Positions 1 through 8,054 of a stretch of 51,276 nucleotides of DNA are shown piece after piece; the first letter of the stretch is position 1; each line of letters opens with the position of its first letter. This stretch comes from Thiomicrorhabdus sp. (GTDB taxonomy: Bacteria; Pseudomonadota; Gammaproteobacteria; Thiomicrospirales; Thiomicrospiraceae), in contig WFQP01000033.1 of NCBI GenBank assembly GCA_015487015.1, positions 1 through 51,276 on the forward strand, read 5' to 3'. The position numbers and the translations under genes were made by a program. The notes below the pieces were generated by a model, which worked only from the letters and a program-made list of their open reading frames with translations, was not told the DNA's origin and ran no database searches.

Positions 1-171
1 CTACTTGACGGCCGTACAATTTCTGCTCCATTAGTCTGGTTTCCGCGCTTATCACAAGCAACACCTTTACAGCTTGCTAACTGGGAATTACTCGGTGATG
101 GCGATGGTATTCACTGGCCAGAAATAGATGACGATTTAAGCGTAGCAGGCTTGTTGACTGGCACGCATTAA
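1..171 (+). CDS. DUF2442 domain protein, C-terminal part (5' end outside window)
   Basis: An open frame runs from base 1 to the TAA at 169-171 and encodes 56 residues. They contain LLDGRTISAPLVWFPRL and later NWELLGDGDGIHWP and DDLSVAGLL, which match the C-terminal half of DUF2442 proteins. These small proteins of unknown function are often encoded beside a DUF4160 gene and are sometimes suspected to form a toxin-antitoxin-like pair. The start and any DUF4160 partner would lie before the window. The gene converges on the VC0807-family gene. The family call is from recognised motifs; no function is claimed. Confidence 0.8.
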   Translation, partial: LLDGRTISAPLVWFPRLSQATPLQLANWELLGDGDGIHWPEIDDDLSVAGLLTGTH

Positions 172-265
172 ATCAGCCTCGATCGAAAAAAAGGGATCAA
201 AGCTTCTTGTTGATAACTTGTGTTCAGCGTGGTAGAAACCGTAATTCATCTGAGTTATGGGCGCG

Positions 266-285
266 TTAAAATATTTTCCCCCCCC
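266..285 (-). repeat. G-tract/AT motif copy 1 (G8, intergenic)
   Basis: C8 at 278-285 on the plus strand; on the minus strand this reads G8 followed by AAAATATTTTAA. It lies between the convergent DUF2442 and VC0807-family genes, which are separated by 133 bases with no other recognisable feature. Confidence 0.75.
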
Positions 286-304
286 TTATGATTCTCTAGG
301 AATG

Positions 305-1039
305 TTAATCAGTTTTCTTTTCAGGCTGCTCTACGTTATTAAAGGCTTCCGCCATTTTAAGCCCTGTTAAGCCATTGATGGTGCGCCATAAAAAGTAAAA
401 AATAGCCATCATCATAATCATGGAGGGAATGGCAATCATTGGGTAGCTTAATAGAGTCAGTTGGCCTAGTTCTTCATTAAATTCGGCACTGCCTGCTGGG
501 CTAACGACAATCCATGTGGCTAGAATATAGTTCATTACGGCGGAGAAGAAGAAGGTGCCCCCTAGTAAGTAGGTTCCCATAAGTAAGCGTGCTTCAAATT
601 TTTGGGTATTGTCTGACTCTTTTAATCTCTTTTCTATTTTTTCAACCTGCATAATTTTAGGGTTGTAGATTAAAGTTTTAATCAGAGGGTAGCGGGTTTT
701 GGTGGAAATAATGACCGCTAATCCAATAATACCCGGAATCGCTGCTTCTTTGATGGCGAGCCATTGTGTATCCAGTTCTAATAAACCTATTCCACCCGTA
801 AGCAGTACGCTGATTAAGCCAAGCAGAGCAATAAAGTTAAATTTACGAAACTTTACCAGCTCGTACATTCCCCACGCAATGGGAAATGCCAGTGCGGTAA
901 TTAACGCACCTGTGGCACCTAGGTCTTGCTCGCCACTGAGTTTCATGAGGATGACCGATGGGATTACGATGCTGACCAATAGGTCAACCATTGGACGGGG
1001 CTTGTGGGTGGGAATGGTGCTAGGTGATGTTTGATTCAT
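305..1039 (-). CDS. VC0807-family integral membrane protein
   Basis: This 244-residue protein has about six hydrophobic segments, near residues 18-35, 45-63, 69-88, 98-112, 152-178 and 194-220, with a charged loop at about 128-150. Segments such as KLSGEQDLGATGAL, IKEAAIPGIIGLAV and SPAGSAEFNEELG resemble the VC0807 family of uncharacterised inner-membrane proteins. Length is normal for that family. The ATG at 1037-1039 has only a weak upstream GAGA as ribosome-binding signal. The gene is 24 bases downstream of the rhodanese gene on the same strand and may be co-transcribed. Substrate and function are unknown. Confidence 0.75.
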   Translation of the reverse strand: MNQTSPSTIPTHKPRPMVDLLVSIVIPSVILMKLSGEQDLGATGALITALAFPIAWGMYELVKFRKFNFIALLGLISVLLTGGIGLLELDTQWLAIKEAAIPGIIGLAVIISTKTRYPLIKTLIYNPKIMQVEKIEKRLKESDNTQKFEARLLMGTYLLGGTFFFSAVMNYILATWIVVSPAGSAEFNEELGQLTLLSYPMIAIPSMIMMMAIFYFLWRTINGLTGLKMAEAFNNVEQPEKKTD

Positions 1040-1063
1040 GTAACGGTCTCGTATGTTTTATTC

Positions 1064-1483
1064 TTAAGGGCGAACAACGGGCAGCTTTTCTGCAATCCAT
1101 CGAGTGATGCCATCGCGCACATTATACACTTGTGTGTAGCCAAGTTTTTCAACTAAATAACGAGCGAGTGTATCGGTTCGGTTTCCTGTACGACAGATTA
1201 AGATAACGGGTTTATTTTTATCGGTTTCAGCGGTGAATCGAGGCAAAAAGTCAGGCTTCAGTCGTCCACTTTTATCCACAAACGTGAGTAATTGACTTCC
1301 TTGCACCACGCCAGTTTTTCGCCACTCTTCTGGGCGGCGCACATCGTAAATGGGAATACCTTGCTTAAGCATTATTTTGAGTTGTTCATTGGTTAAGTTG
1401 TTATAGGGAGGCTCAAAACAAGCCGATAGCGTGAAAGAGAGTATGGATATACTCAAAAGTTTAAAAAATAGGGTAAAGCGCAT
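1064..1483 (-). CDS. rhodanese-like domain lipoprotein
   Basis: I place the start at the ATG at 1481-1483, giving 139 residues. The open frame extends up to 1660, but that extension would run through a hairpin and a G-tract, whereas this ATG begins a clean lipoprotein signal peptide with lipobox LSAC (Cys22). Residues 30-139 form one rhodanese domain with DVRRPEEW at about 47-54 and the active-site loop CRTGNR at 97-102, so the catalytic Cys is present. Such proteins transfer or bind sulfane sulfur; a lipid anchor would put this one at a periplasm-facing membrane. Substrate is unknown. The upstream SD is weak (AGGA directly next to ATG), so the start is probable, not certain. Confidence 0.72.
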   Translation of the reverse strand: MRFTLFFKLLSISILSFTLSACFEPPYNNLTNEQLKIMLKQGIPIYDVRRPEEWRKTGVVQGSQLLTFVDKSGRLKPDFLPRFTAETDKNKPVILICRTGNRTDTLARYLVEKLGYTQVYNVRDGITRWIAEKLPVVRP

Positions 1484-1562
1484 TCCTGATAGTCTCTGTA
1501 AATAAGTATTTAATAAGCATTTAATTTTGGTAAAGGGAATTATAAAGCTTTTATAACGAAAC

Positions 1563-1583
1563 AAAATAATTTTTCCCCCCCCC
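1563..1583 (-). repeat. G-tract/AT motif copy 2 (G9)
   Basis: C9 at 1575-1583; minus strand reads G9 followed by AAAAATTATTTTG. It lies about 90 bases upstream of the chosen rhodanese start, so it is intergenic if that start is right. Confidence 0.75.
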
Positions 1584-1631
1584 TTATCGGAATGTATTTG
1601 TAATCGTTTAAGGAGTTTATGAGTAAGTTGG

Positions 1632-1670
1632 CCTTTTGGCTCGTTATTTGTTGGAGCCAAAAGGTTTTTT
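1632..1670. terminator. hairpin directly after the nuclease-fold gene
   Basis: An 11-base perfect inverted repeat, CCTTTTGGCTC at 1632-1642 and GAGCCAAAAGG at 1654-1664, is followed by T6 at 1665-1670 on the plus strand. It begins right after the stop codon of the minus-strand gene ending at 1669, where a terminator is expected. However, the T-run is on the plus-strand side, so as an intrinsic terminator it would act on plus-strand transcription. No plus-strand gene lies just upstream. Confidence 0.5.
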
Positions 1671-2565
1671 AAATGTTAAATGGCACAAGATTAAGCTTTT
1701 CAATGGCTTCTTGTACATCGTTAGGCCAGATCCATAAGCGATATTCCTCGGGTATGACGAAATAATTTTCGGGTCCTAATAAACGGCGATCTCGCATATC
1801 CGCACAATATCGGCTACGCCATGCAAGCTGGGACGAGTAAGAGAGGCTCTCTCCTGCAACCAATTTTTTGGTAATGCGGTAGAGTTTTTCGCACATCCGA
1901 TATTCGTAGCCAGGGAGTGATAGGTTTTCTTTATATTGCCCATTGTTAAGCGCTTTGGCATTGACGGCCACTTCGATGAATAATGGAAGGTCTAGTTCGC
2001 CTGGAATATTAGGGTAAATAATAAAAGGAGCCGCCCAGCCACTTGCAACCATATCAAGATTAAACGTTGCGCGCTCAAGACGAGTCATTTTTTTGCGTTC
2101 TGTACGGCTATAAGAGGGAGCTACATAAGCAAGTAAACGTCCGTAATGATCAAAGGGAGGGGTGGCCACTCGAGTAAATAATTTTCTTGGTTTTTTACCG
2201 TTAGGTTTCACAAGTCGTGTTTTTGCTTTGGCTTGATAGTAAGCACTGGCTTCTTTGCCTTGTGTGTACTGTAGTGTGCCGGCCTCTATGTTTTCGAGTT
2301 TAGGCAATATATACGCTTGAAAGGCTTCAGAGACGGGGGCTTTTCCTTCTTTCATCCATTGAGCGAGCTGTTTAAATTTTTTATCTACCTTAGCGGCACC
2401 TTTTAAAGAGCGTGCAGTGACCTCTGGTGTATCAATAGAAAGCATACGAATGGGCATGCGAATGTTAGGGGTATCGCCATCGGAAATGTCGATTAAAGCT
2501 TTAGACCCTAAAGAGGGTAGGTTTTGCCCAGCTGTTTGCCATAAAATTTGCGTTGTTTTAACCAT
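1669..2565 (-). CDS. staphylococcal-nuclease-like (SNase fold) protein
   Basis: The 298-residue product has the hallmarks of a thermonuclease homologue: DGDT at 29-32, RMLSIDTPEV at 40-49 (compare RLxGIDTPE, carrying catalytic Arg and Glu equivalents) and DHYGRLLAYV at 140-149 (compare DRYGRxLAYV, second catalytic Arg). The later ASGWAAPFIIYPN at 175-187 matches the end of the fold. A long insert at about 55-135 and an extra C-terminal region of some 100 residues make it about twice the size of a simple SNase. No signal peptide is evident, so it is likely cytoplasmic. A nuclease function is inferred from the fold. The start at 2563-2565 is preceded by GGAGGAAAG, a strong SD. Confidence 0.7.
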   Translation of the reverse strand: MVKTTQILWQTAGQNLPSLGSKALIDISDGDTPNIRMPIRMLSIDTPEVTARSLKGAAKVDKKFKQLAQWMKEGKAPVSEAFQAYILPKLENIEAGTLQYTQGKEASAYYQAKAKTRLVKPNGKKPRKLFTRVATPPFDHYGRLLAYVAPSYSRTERKKMTRLERATFNLDMVASGWAAPFIIYPNIPGELDLPLFIEVAVNAKALNNGQYKENLSLPGYEYRMCEKLYRITKKLVAGESLSYSSQLAWRSRYCADMRDRRLLGPENYFVIPEEYRLWIWPNDVQEAIEKLNLVPFNI

Positions 2566-2724
2566 CTTTCCTCCAATAAAGAACAGGTTTAATTGATGTA
2601 TTGATACGTATTATTTTATTGTAATTACTATATCATGCAATGTGGAAGGTGAGGGCTTAATCATTTGTAAAAAATGAGAGAGAAAAAACGGATAAGAAAA
2701 AATTAGAAGAATATTGGGCTGAAT

Positions 2725-2786
2725 TAAAAAATGAGCCACGGCCATTTTGACTCATGATTTTAGGAAAAATGGCCGTGAACTTTTTT
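2725..2786. terminator. bidirectional terminator below the ompA-like gene
   Basis: A perfect 12-base stem, CACGGCCATTTT (2737-2748) with AAAATGGCCGTG (2766-2777), is flanked by A7 (2725-2731) and T6 (2781-2786). It would therefore terminate transcription in either direction. It sits right after the stop of the minus-strand OmpA-type gene. Confidence 0.75.
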
Positions 2787-3429
2787 AAATTTCACTGATT
2801 AAAAAAGTCACTCTGCGATTTTGTTGTTTTCCTTCTGGGGTGGTGTTGCTTGCGATAGGACGCTCTTCTCCGTAACCGTAGGTTTTAATTCGGTCTGGTG
2901 TGATGCCGTTGTCCATGAGGTAAAAAGCCACATTTTTTGCACGATTTTCGGACAGTTGTTGGTTGTAACTTTTGCTGCCATCCGAATCAGTATGCCCTTC
3001 AATATGTACACGGGTATTGGGGTGTGTTTTCAGTACGTTTAATACAGGGGCAAGACGGCTCAATTCGTAGGGGTCTAGCTCAGCCGAGCCAGAGTGAAAA
3101 TTAACGTTTTTAACGTTCACTTGAATAAACTCTTGGTTGCCTATTTTAACGGCTTCTACATCGGTATTAGGGTCGGAAGCGGTTTCTTGGTTTACTTGGT
3201 CAAAGACAGAGCGTGCAGTGTAACCTGCTAAAGCACCAATGGCGACTTTAGCCACATTATCATCCACCCCTAGTGCGTTGGCGGCCAGTGCTCCGCCAAT
3301 GGCGCCGACAATGGTAATGGCATTTTTATCGCTTTCTCGGGTTTGCCCTGTATTGGTACAGGCGGAGGTTAACCCGAGTGTTGCAATGAGTGCAGCGGTT
3401 CCAAGGTATTTTAATTGGTGTTTAGGCAT
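2785..3429 (-). CDS. OmpA-family outer-membrane lipoprotein
   Basis: A 214-residue protein with a lipoprotein signal peptide (lipobox LTSAC, Cys24), a glycine-zipper-like stretch (VGAIGGALAANALG, 41-54, and AIGALAGY, 63-70), and a C-terminal OmpA peptidoglycan-binding domain from about 105. That domain contains EGHTDSDGS at 144-152 with the diaminopimelate-binding Asp, NRAKNVAFYL at 162-171 with the binding Arg, and QNRRV near the end. The architecture resembles YiaD/Pal-like proteins that tether the outer membrane to peptidoglycan. It is a single-gene unit bounded by the terminator at 2725-2786. The ATG at 3427-3429 is preceded by AGAAAGAGA. Confidence 0.88.
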   Translation of the reverse strand: MPKHQLKYLGTAALIATLGLTSACTNTGQTRESDKNAITIVGAIGGALAANALGVDDNVAKVAIGALAGYTARSVFDQVNQETASDPNTDVEAVKIGNQEFIQVNVKNVNFHSGSAELDPYELSRLAPVLNVLKTHPNTRVHIEGHTDSDGSKSYNQQLSENRAKNVAFYLMDNGITPDRIKTYGYGEERPIASNTTPEGKQQNRRVTFLISEI

Positions 3430-3543
3430 GATGATTTCTCTTTCTTAGAGGTTAAATTGATATTTAGCCCAATAGTAAGGGCAATTTTAGCTGAATTCAA
3501 GTGTATTACGAGTGTTGTCACCCTTGCTTGAGACTGTGTTGCC

Positions 3544-3561
3544 AAATTTTCCCCCCCCCCC
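3544..3561 (-). repeat. G-tract/AT motif copy 3 (G11)
   Basis: C11 at 3551-3561 preceded by AAATTTT; minus strand reads G11 then AAAATTT. It is followed on the plus strand by T8. It lies between the end of mgtE and the start of the ompA-like gene. With copy 6 it is the longest tract in the window. Confidence 0.75.
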
Positions 3562-3585
3562 TTTTTTTTATGTAAAGCCCCTTAT

Positions 3586-4944
3586 TTACAATAATACGAT
3601 GGTGGCTAAGCCTAAGAAGACGAAAAATCCTAATGAATCGGTTACGGTGGTGAGCATGAGTCCTGATGCAAGGGCAGGGTCTATTTTCATGCGTTGTAAG
3701 ATCAGTGGAATCATGGCTCCGGCAAAGGCGGCGACGACTAGATTGATCATCATTGCAGTACCAAAAATGAGGCTAAGTTCCCAGTCTTCAAACCAGAATT
3801 GTACTGCCAGCATGGTTAACGTTGCCCAGATAATGCCGTTGAGTAACCCGACAGAAGTCTCTTTGATGAGTAGCGAGCGACTGTTACTTTTGGCTAATTT
3901 TCCGGTGGCTAAGGCTCTAATAACGATGGTGGAGGTTTGTGTACCTGCAATGCCGCCCATGCTGGCAATAATGGGCATTAAAACGGCTAAGGCGACTAGT
4001 TCTTCGATGGTGGCATCAAACAGTCCAATAACGATGGAAGCAAATATGGCGGTGAGTAGGTTGATGCCCAGCCAGAAGGTTCTGCGTTTTGCCGTACGAG
4101 TGGCGGGGGCAAAGATATCATCTTCTTCATCCAGACCGGCACTGGCCATTTGAGCGTGTTCAGCTTCTTCTCGAATAAGGTCAACTACGTCATCAATGGT
4201 GATTCGACCGAGTATTTGATTGTTTTCATTGACAACAGCGGCAGAAATTAAGTCATTTTTTTCAAACACATGAGCCACGTCTTTGGCGGATGAGTAACTT
4301 TGAATGGCGGGGGTATCGCTCTCTAAGACCTCTTGAACCAAGGTATCTTCGTCGTTGATGAGTAAGCTGGTCAGCTTGAGTGTACCGACGTAGTGGTCGT
4401 CTCGATCTCGAACAAACAGCTCTGCGGTACTATCAGGTAATTCACCGAGTGTGCGCAAGTAGCGTAGCACGACTTCAAGAGTGACGTCTGCACGAATGGC
4501 AATAAAATCGGTACTCATTAAACCACCCGCGGTATCTTCTGGGTAGCTTAGGGCGGTTTCAACAGCCGAACGTTCGGTGGTGTCGAGTGAGTCGAGCAGG
4601 GCTTTTTTGGCAGAGGGTTCTAAGGATTGCGCAATGTCGGTGATGTCATCGGTTTCGAGTTCATCGGCTATCTTAACTAGTTCGTGTGTTTTTAAGGATT
4701 CGAGTAGCTTGGCACGTACCTCATCATTGGTGTGAGTAAGTATCTCCCCTTGTTGTTCACTGTCAAGGCTATCCCATAACTCTTGTCGCTCTTTGTAGGG
4801 CGTTGATTCAAGCAGTTCGGCAATCTCTTCTGGCACCAGTGAAGAGAGTAGATCAGAGATTTGTTCTGTATGTTGGTTTTCAACGGCTTGCAAGAGCTGT
4901 TCTGCAAGTTTGCTTTTTTCAATAACAGAGTGTCGTATTGGCAT
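3586..4944 (-). CDS. mgtE: magnesium transporter MgtE
   Basis: A Mg2+ channel/transporter of the inner membrane. The product (452 residues from the chosen start) has the MgtE N-terminal helical superhelix (roughly 20-130), two CBS domains (roughly 135-260), and a C-terminal membrane domain of about five helices including MPIIASMGGIAGTQTSTIVI, the conserved pore region. Length is typical. A GTG at 4951-4953 could add three residues, but the ATG at 4942-4944 is preceded by AGGTG seven bases away and is preferred. In this family the cytosolic domains sense Mg2+ and close the pore. The gene stands alone, with a G-tract motif on each side (3551 and 5008). Confidence 0.92.
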   Translation of the reverse strand: MPIRHSVIEKSKLAEQLLQAVENQHTEQISDLLSSLVPEEIAELLESTPYKERQELWDSLDSEQQGEILTHTNDEVRAKLLESLKTHELVKIADELETDDITDIAQSLEPSAKKALLDSLDTTERSAVETALSYPEDTAGGLMSTDFIAIRADVTLEVVLRYLRTLGELPDSTAELFVRDRDDHYVGTLKLTSLLINDEDTLVQEVLESDTPAIQSYSSAKDVAHVFEKNDLISAAVVNENNQILGRITIDDVVDLIREEAEHAQMASAGLDEEDDIFAPATRTAKRRTFWLGINLLTAIFASIVIGLFDATIEELVALAVLMPIIASMGGIAGTQTSTIVIRALATGKLAKSNSRSLLIKETSVGLLNGIIWATLTMLAVQFWFEDWELSLIFGTAMMINLVVAAFAGAMIPLILQRMKIDPALASGLMLTTVTDSLGFFVFLGLATIVLL

Positions 4945-5007
4945 GTTGGTCACCTGTGTACAAGGGTTTAACGTTGGCTATATTGTAGCAGGAGATGGTA
5001 GGAAGTA

Positions 5008-5027
5008 GGGGGGGGAGAATTTTTTAA
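5008..5027 (+). repeat. G-tract/AT motif copy 4 (G8)
   Basis: G8 at 5008-5015 followed by AGAATTTTTTAA. It is intergenic, about 65 bases upstream of the mgtE start on the opposite strand. Confidence 0.75.
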
Positions 5028-5055
5028 TGGCATACATAGTTGTATGCATGCCATT
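5026..5055. other. hairpin between hpf and mgtE
   Basis: AATGGCAT (5026-5033) pairs with ATGCCATT (5048-5055), and the inner ACA/TGT adds three pairs with a four-base bulge. It follows the hpf stop codon on the minus strand but lacks a T-run there, so it is either an imperfect hpf terminator or part of the mgtE leader. Confidence 0.4.
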
Positions 5056-5072
5056 TTGACTTTCAGAACTTG

Positions 5073-5405
5073 TTAAGCTTCTTCTGCAGCCATGTTTTTT
5101 ACGCCACCCGATTTACGGTTGTGGTCGCTGATTTTTTCTTTATGCTTAATGATTTGACGGTCTAGTTTATCAATTAACCCATCAATAGAAGCATACATGT
5201 CTTCTGTTTGATTTTGTGCGAATAGGTCAGCACCAGAAACGTGTACGGTGGCTTCTGCTTTTTGCGCCTTTTTTTCAACGCTTAGGATAACGTGAACGTT
5301 GGTCACGTGATCAAAGTGACGTTCCAGTTTAGACATTTTTTCAGAGGTATAGTTACGAAGTGCTTCTGTGATATCTACGTGATGACCTGTGATGTTGATT
5401 TGCAT
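5073..5405 (-). CDS. hpf: ribosome hibernation-promoting factor, short form
   Basis: The 110-residue product matches the HPF/YfiA family: MQINITGHHVDITEALRNY at the N-terminus, KMSKLERHFDHVTNVHVIL, and a central DMYASIDGLIDKLDRQI. It binds the 30S subunit near the decoding centre and promotes inactive ribosome dimers in stationary phase. It is the short form (no long-HPF dimerisation domain). The start is well supported: AAAGGAG eight bases before ATG. In Enterobacteria it follows lptB-rpoN; here it follows lptB directly, with a 152-base gap containing its own likely promoter (5499-5526). Confidence 0.93.
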   Translation of the reverse strand: MQINITGHHVDITEALRNYTSEKMSKLERHFDHVTNVHVILSVEKKAQKAEATVHVSGADLFAQNQTEDMYASIDGLIDKLDRQIIKHKEKISDHNRKSGGVKNMAAEEA

Positions 5406-5498
5406 AGTGATCGCTCCTTTATTTGAATTTTTCTTGCGATGTGGATTGGTTTTGTTTAGCGATTTTAACGGCTATAAAAAAACCAACTCTTAGGTTCG

Positions 5499-5526
5499 AT
5501 TATACCACTGAGATTTATGGCTGAAA
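5499..5526 (-). promoter_or_regulatory. extended -10 promoter of hpf
   Basis: On the minus strand the sequence TGGTATAAT (TATAAT at 5499-5504) is a perfect extended -10 element. A weak -35 (TTTCAG at 5521-5526) lies 16 bases upstream. It is placed about 95 bases before the hpf start and just beyond the lptB stop. Confidence 0.55.
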
Positions 5527-5557
5527 TTATTTTGTTGAATTTATGGATTCTTATTTC

Positions 5558-6280
5558 TTATTTAAAGTCTTCACCTAGGTAGACGCGTTTTACATCGTCG
5601 TGCTCTAAAATTTCTTTGGGTGTGCCTGTTGCGAGGATGGTTCCGTTGTGCAAAATATAGGCGTAGTCACACACACCTAAAATTTCACGCACGTTGTGAT
5701 CGGTAATTAATACACCGATGTTTTTCTCTTTTAGGTGCAAAATAATGCTTTGGATGTCTTTTACGGAAATAGGGTCGACTCCTGCAAAAGGTTCATCGAG
5801 CAATATAAATCGAGGCTCCATCGCGAGTGCACGAGCGATTTCAACACGGCGGCGTTCACCACCAGACAGGGCTTGACCTGGTTGGTCGAGAATGTGTCCG
5901 ATTTGCAGGTCATCGACCAGTTTTTGAAAGATGTTGGCTCGTTGGTCTCGCTTGAGTTCAGGGCGCATCTCTAAAATGGCATTAATGTTTTCAGAGACGG
6001 TAAGCTTGCGAAAGACCGAGGCCTCTTGCGGTAAATAGCCAATGCCTAATTTAGCACGTTTGTGGATGGGAAGCTGAGTGATCTCTTGATCATCAATGAA
6101 TATTTGACCCGCATCGTTTGGAACGAGACCGGTCATCATATAGAAGGTGGTGGTTTTTCCTGCGCCATTTGGGCCAAGCAGTCCAACCACTTGGCCGCTG
6201 TAAATATCAATATCAACGGAGGTGACAACTTGTCTTTTTTTATAGCTTTTGGCAAGGCCGCGGGCGTAAAAATGTGCCAT
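5558..6280 (-). CDS. lptB: LPS export ABC transporter ATPase LptB
   Basis: ATPase of the LptB2FG inner-membrane complex that extracts lipopolysaccharide and drives it through LptC-LptA to LptD. The 240 residues carry Walker A GPNGAGKT (36-43), signature [10 protein letters not shown] (138-147) and Walker B FILLDEP (158-164). Length is typical. The ATG has AGGA seven bases upstream and lies three bases after the lptA stop, so the two are translationally coupled. lptF and lptG are not in the window, as is usual. Confidence 0.95.
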   Translation of the reverse strand: MAHFYARGLAKSYKKRQVVTSVDIDIYSGQVVGLLGPNGAGKTTTFYMMTGLVPNDAGQIFIDDQEITQLPIHKRAKLGIGYLPQEASVFRKLTVSENINAILEMRPELKRDQRANIFQKLVDDLQIGHILDQPGQALSGGERRRVEIARALAMEPRFILLDEPFAGVDPISVKDIQSIILHLKEKNIGVLITDHNVREILGVCDYAYILHNGTILATGTPKEILEHDDVKRVYLGEDFK

Positions 6281-6283
6281 GAA

Positions 6284-6874
6284 TCATTCCTGTTCAGGTT
6301 GCGATTTAGATTGCGAGTTGGGTTGTTTTTGAGGGGCAGGGTCAAAGGTGACGGACACGCGCCCTTGACCATCTTTGCTGCCTTTTGCCATGAGTGTTTG
6401 TTGGGCGACATCGTAAAAGATATTGCTGCCCGTTATGGTGTGCTTTCCTGGTTGCTTGACTTGTGCATTGCCAGATAAAAGGATGGTTTTATGTTTGGTA
6501 TTGTATTGAATTAAGTTGGCTTGCCCTGTTAACCAAGCTTGCTCGACTTGACTGAAACGTTTGAACTTAGCGGGGGCACCGTAGGCTTTGACGGTTTGCA
6601 GTTGCCCGTTGGGGTGCTGGATGGTGACGGTATCGCCACTCAGCTCTAAGCTACCTTGTTGAATGTGTACGTTACCCGTGTAGGTACTGATGCCTTTTTG
6701 TTCTTGTACCTCTAAGCGGTCTGCGGTAATTTGAATGGGTTGTTCTTCATCGGGGGTGATTGGATTGGTTGGGTTAGCTTGACTTGCTGGGCTTATTGTT
6801 AGGCTAATAAGGGCAAAAAAACACCCAATAAAGAGGGTAAGAAAAGGGCGAGACTGAATGTTGGTTTGTTGCAT
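6284..6874 (-). CDS. lptA: lipopolysaccharide transport periplasmic protein LptA
   Basis: Periplasmic bridge protein that carries LPS between LptC and LptD. I chose the ATG at 6872-6874 (196 residues), since the Met at 6907 would add eleven residues before the signal peptide and overlap lptC; neither has a good SD. After the signal peptide (cleavage near ASQA-NP) the OstA/LptA domain begins with PIQITADRLEVQEQKGISTY and contains the typical YTGNVHIQQG and LQTVKAYGAPAKF. The C-terminal tail is Gln/Ser/Pro-rich. It is in the lptC-lptA-lptB operon. Confidence 0.9.
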   Translation of the reverse strand: MQQTNIQSRPFLTLFIGCFFALISLTISPASQANPTNPITPDEEQPIQITADRLEVQEQKGISTYTGNVHIQQGSLELSGDTVTIQHPNGQLQTVKAYGAPAKFKRFSQVEQAWLTGQANLIQYNTKHKTILLSGNAQVKQPGKHTITGSNIFYDVAQQTLMAKGSKDGQGRVSVTFDPAPQKQPNSQSKSQPEQE

Positions 6875-6887
6875 GGCGAAGGTCTTT

Positions 6888-7487
6888 TTATGGGGCAGTG
6901 GATGCATTGGGCTGGTAGGTGCTCTTTACGTTGGATATTAATTGAAATTGGCCAGATTCTAGGTCTGCATAAAGCCCAACGCCAGTGGTGACACTCCCTG
7001 TTTGTGTTAGCGTAATTGTATCACGGCTTAACAGTTCTGCTTGGCTTGCATTGTAAGTTAGGTTTTGGGTCGTTAATGTATTTGGCTTGCTGTCTTGCAA
7101 GGTATTGTCATCAGAGAGGGAATACTGTGTTATTTGTACATTACCGGAGAGCTGAACGGCTTCATCGTTTAATGTTTGACCTGTTTGGCTGCGGATAATG
7201 GTTGTTGTTTTGGGTGTGGTTAGGATGATGGTGGGCTGGGTAAATTGGCTAAGCTTCGTGGTGTCGTTATAGTGCCAAGTGGCGGTTTGAATAGTATTTT
7301 GCTTATCAGGCTGGTCACGGGATATTTCCCATGTGGTACTTTGAGTTGTGCTCCACTGATAAAGCTCGGATGTGTTATCCGTGGCGCTAAGAGGTAAGGA
7401 GGGGGTTGACTCTTGATTAATCACCCAGAGAGAAACCAGCCCAAGTACTAGGGTAAAAAGTGAGATACGAAGGGTGGATAAGTGCAT
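6888..7487 (-). CDS. lptC: LPS export protein LptC
   Basis: A 199-residue protein with a single N-terminal membrane anchor (about residues 5-24) and a periplasmic beta-jellyroll-like region, as in LptC, which receives LPS from LptB2FG and passes it to LptA. Sequence conservation is low, as usual for LptC, but AVQLSGNVQI, LTTQNLTYN and GLYADLESGQFQL fit, and the position between kdsC and lptA is diagnostic. The gene is rich in Thr and Gln. Confidence 0.87.
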   Translation of the reverse strand: MHLSTLRISLFTLVLGLVSLWVINQESTPSLPLSATDNTSELYQWSTTQSTTWEISRDQPDKQNTIQTATWHYNDTTKLSQFTQPTIILTTPKTTTIIRSQTGQTLNDEAVQLSGNVQITQYSLSDDNTLQDSKPNTLTTQNLTYNASQAELLSRDTITLTQTGSVTTGVGLYADLESGQFQLISNVKSTYQPNASTAP

Positions 7488-7495
7488 GAGCTATT

Positions 7496-8038
7496 TTAGA
7501 GGGTCTCTCGTAAGAAGAAATCCATGTGTTGTTGCCAAGTGCCTTGTGAGCGCATGATTATTTCACACGCCTCTCTAACGCAACCTCTGCCACCATTAAA
7601 GGGAGAGACATAGTGTACTCTCGACTTTACCTCATCATCGCCATCGGCTGGGGTGATGGCGAGACCAATGCGAATTAAAATAGGCAGGTCTAATATATCG
7701 TCACCAATGTAGGCAATTTCATCTAAAGAGAGGTTGAGTTCATCGACTAATTTTAAAAAAGTTGGAAGCTTGTTGGGAATGCCTTGATAGACATGCTTTA
7801 CCTTTAAATCGTTCATTCGGTTGGTAACCAGTTGGGATTTACGGCCGGTAATAATTGCGATTGCTACTTGGCTTTTTTGTAATAACACCATGCCATGTCC
7901 GTCACGGGTATGAAAGGCTTTATGTTCTTGACCATCTTCGCTGTAAATGAGCATGTTGTTGGTTAGAACACCGTCCACGTCTAAAATCAGTAGTTTAATT
8001 TTTTTTGCTTTTTGAGCGATCTCTTCTGAAATGAGCAT
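7496..8038 (-). CDS. kdsC: 3-deoxy-D-manno-octulosonate 8-phosphate phosphatase KdsC
   Basis: HAD-superfamily phosphatase making free Kdo for lipid A-core synthesis. The 180 residues have the nucleophile motif LDVDGVLT at 19-26 (Asp20, Asp22), ITGRKS at 63-68 and the metal-binding GDD at 112-114. Length is right for a KdsC of the small, tetramer-forming, cap-less type. It is eight bases upstream of lptC and 16 bases downstream of the exchanger gene, so part of one operon. kdsD (arabinose-5-phosphate isomerase), usually its neighbour, is missing here. Confidence 0.92.
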   Translation of the reverse strand: MLISEEIAQKAKKIKLLILDVDGVLTNNMLIYSEDGQEHKAFHTRDGHGMVLLQKSQVAIAIITGRKSQLVTNRMNDLKVKHVYQGIPNKLPTFLKLVDELNLSLDEIAYIGDDILDLPILIRIGLAITPADGDDEVKSRVHYVSPFNGGRGCVREACEIIMRSQGTWQQHMDFFLRETL

Positions 8039-8054
8039 GGGGCTTCCTTATTTT

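Noticed and set aside
1484-1660. N-terminal extension of the rhodanese frame up to 1660
   Set aside because: It would run through the hairpin at 1632-1664 and the G9 tract and place the lipoprotein signal peptide internally.
3512-4153. Long plus-strand open frame opposite mgtE
   Set aside because: It is a shadow of mgtE: it lacks a family match and the minus strand carries complete MgtE motifs. Similar shadows (for example 36020-36496 minus opposite rng, 6062-6478 plus opposite lptA/lptB) were left out for the same reason.
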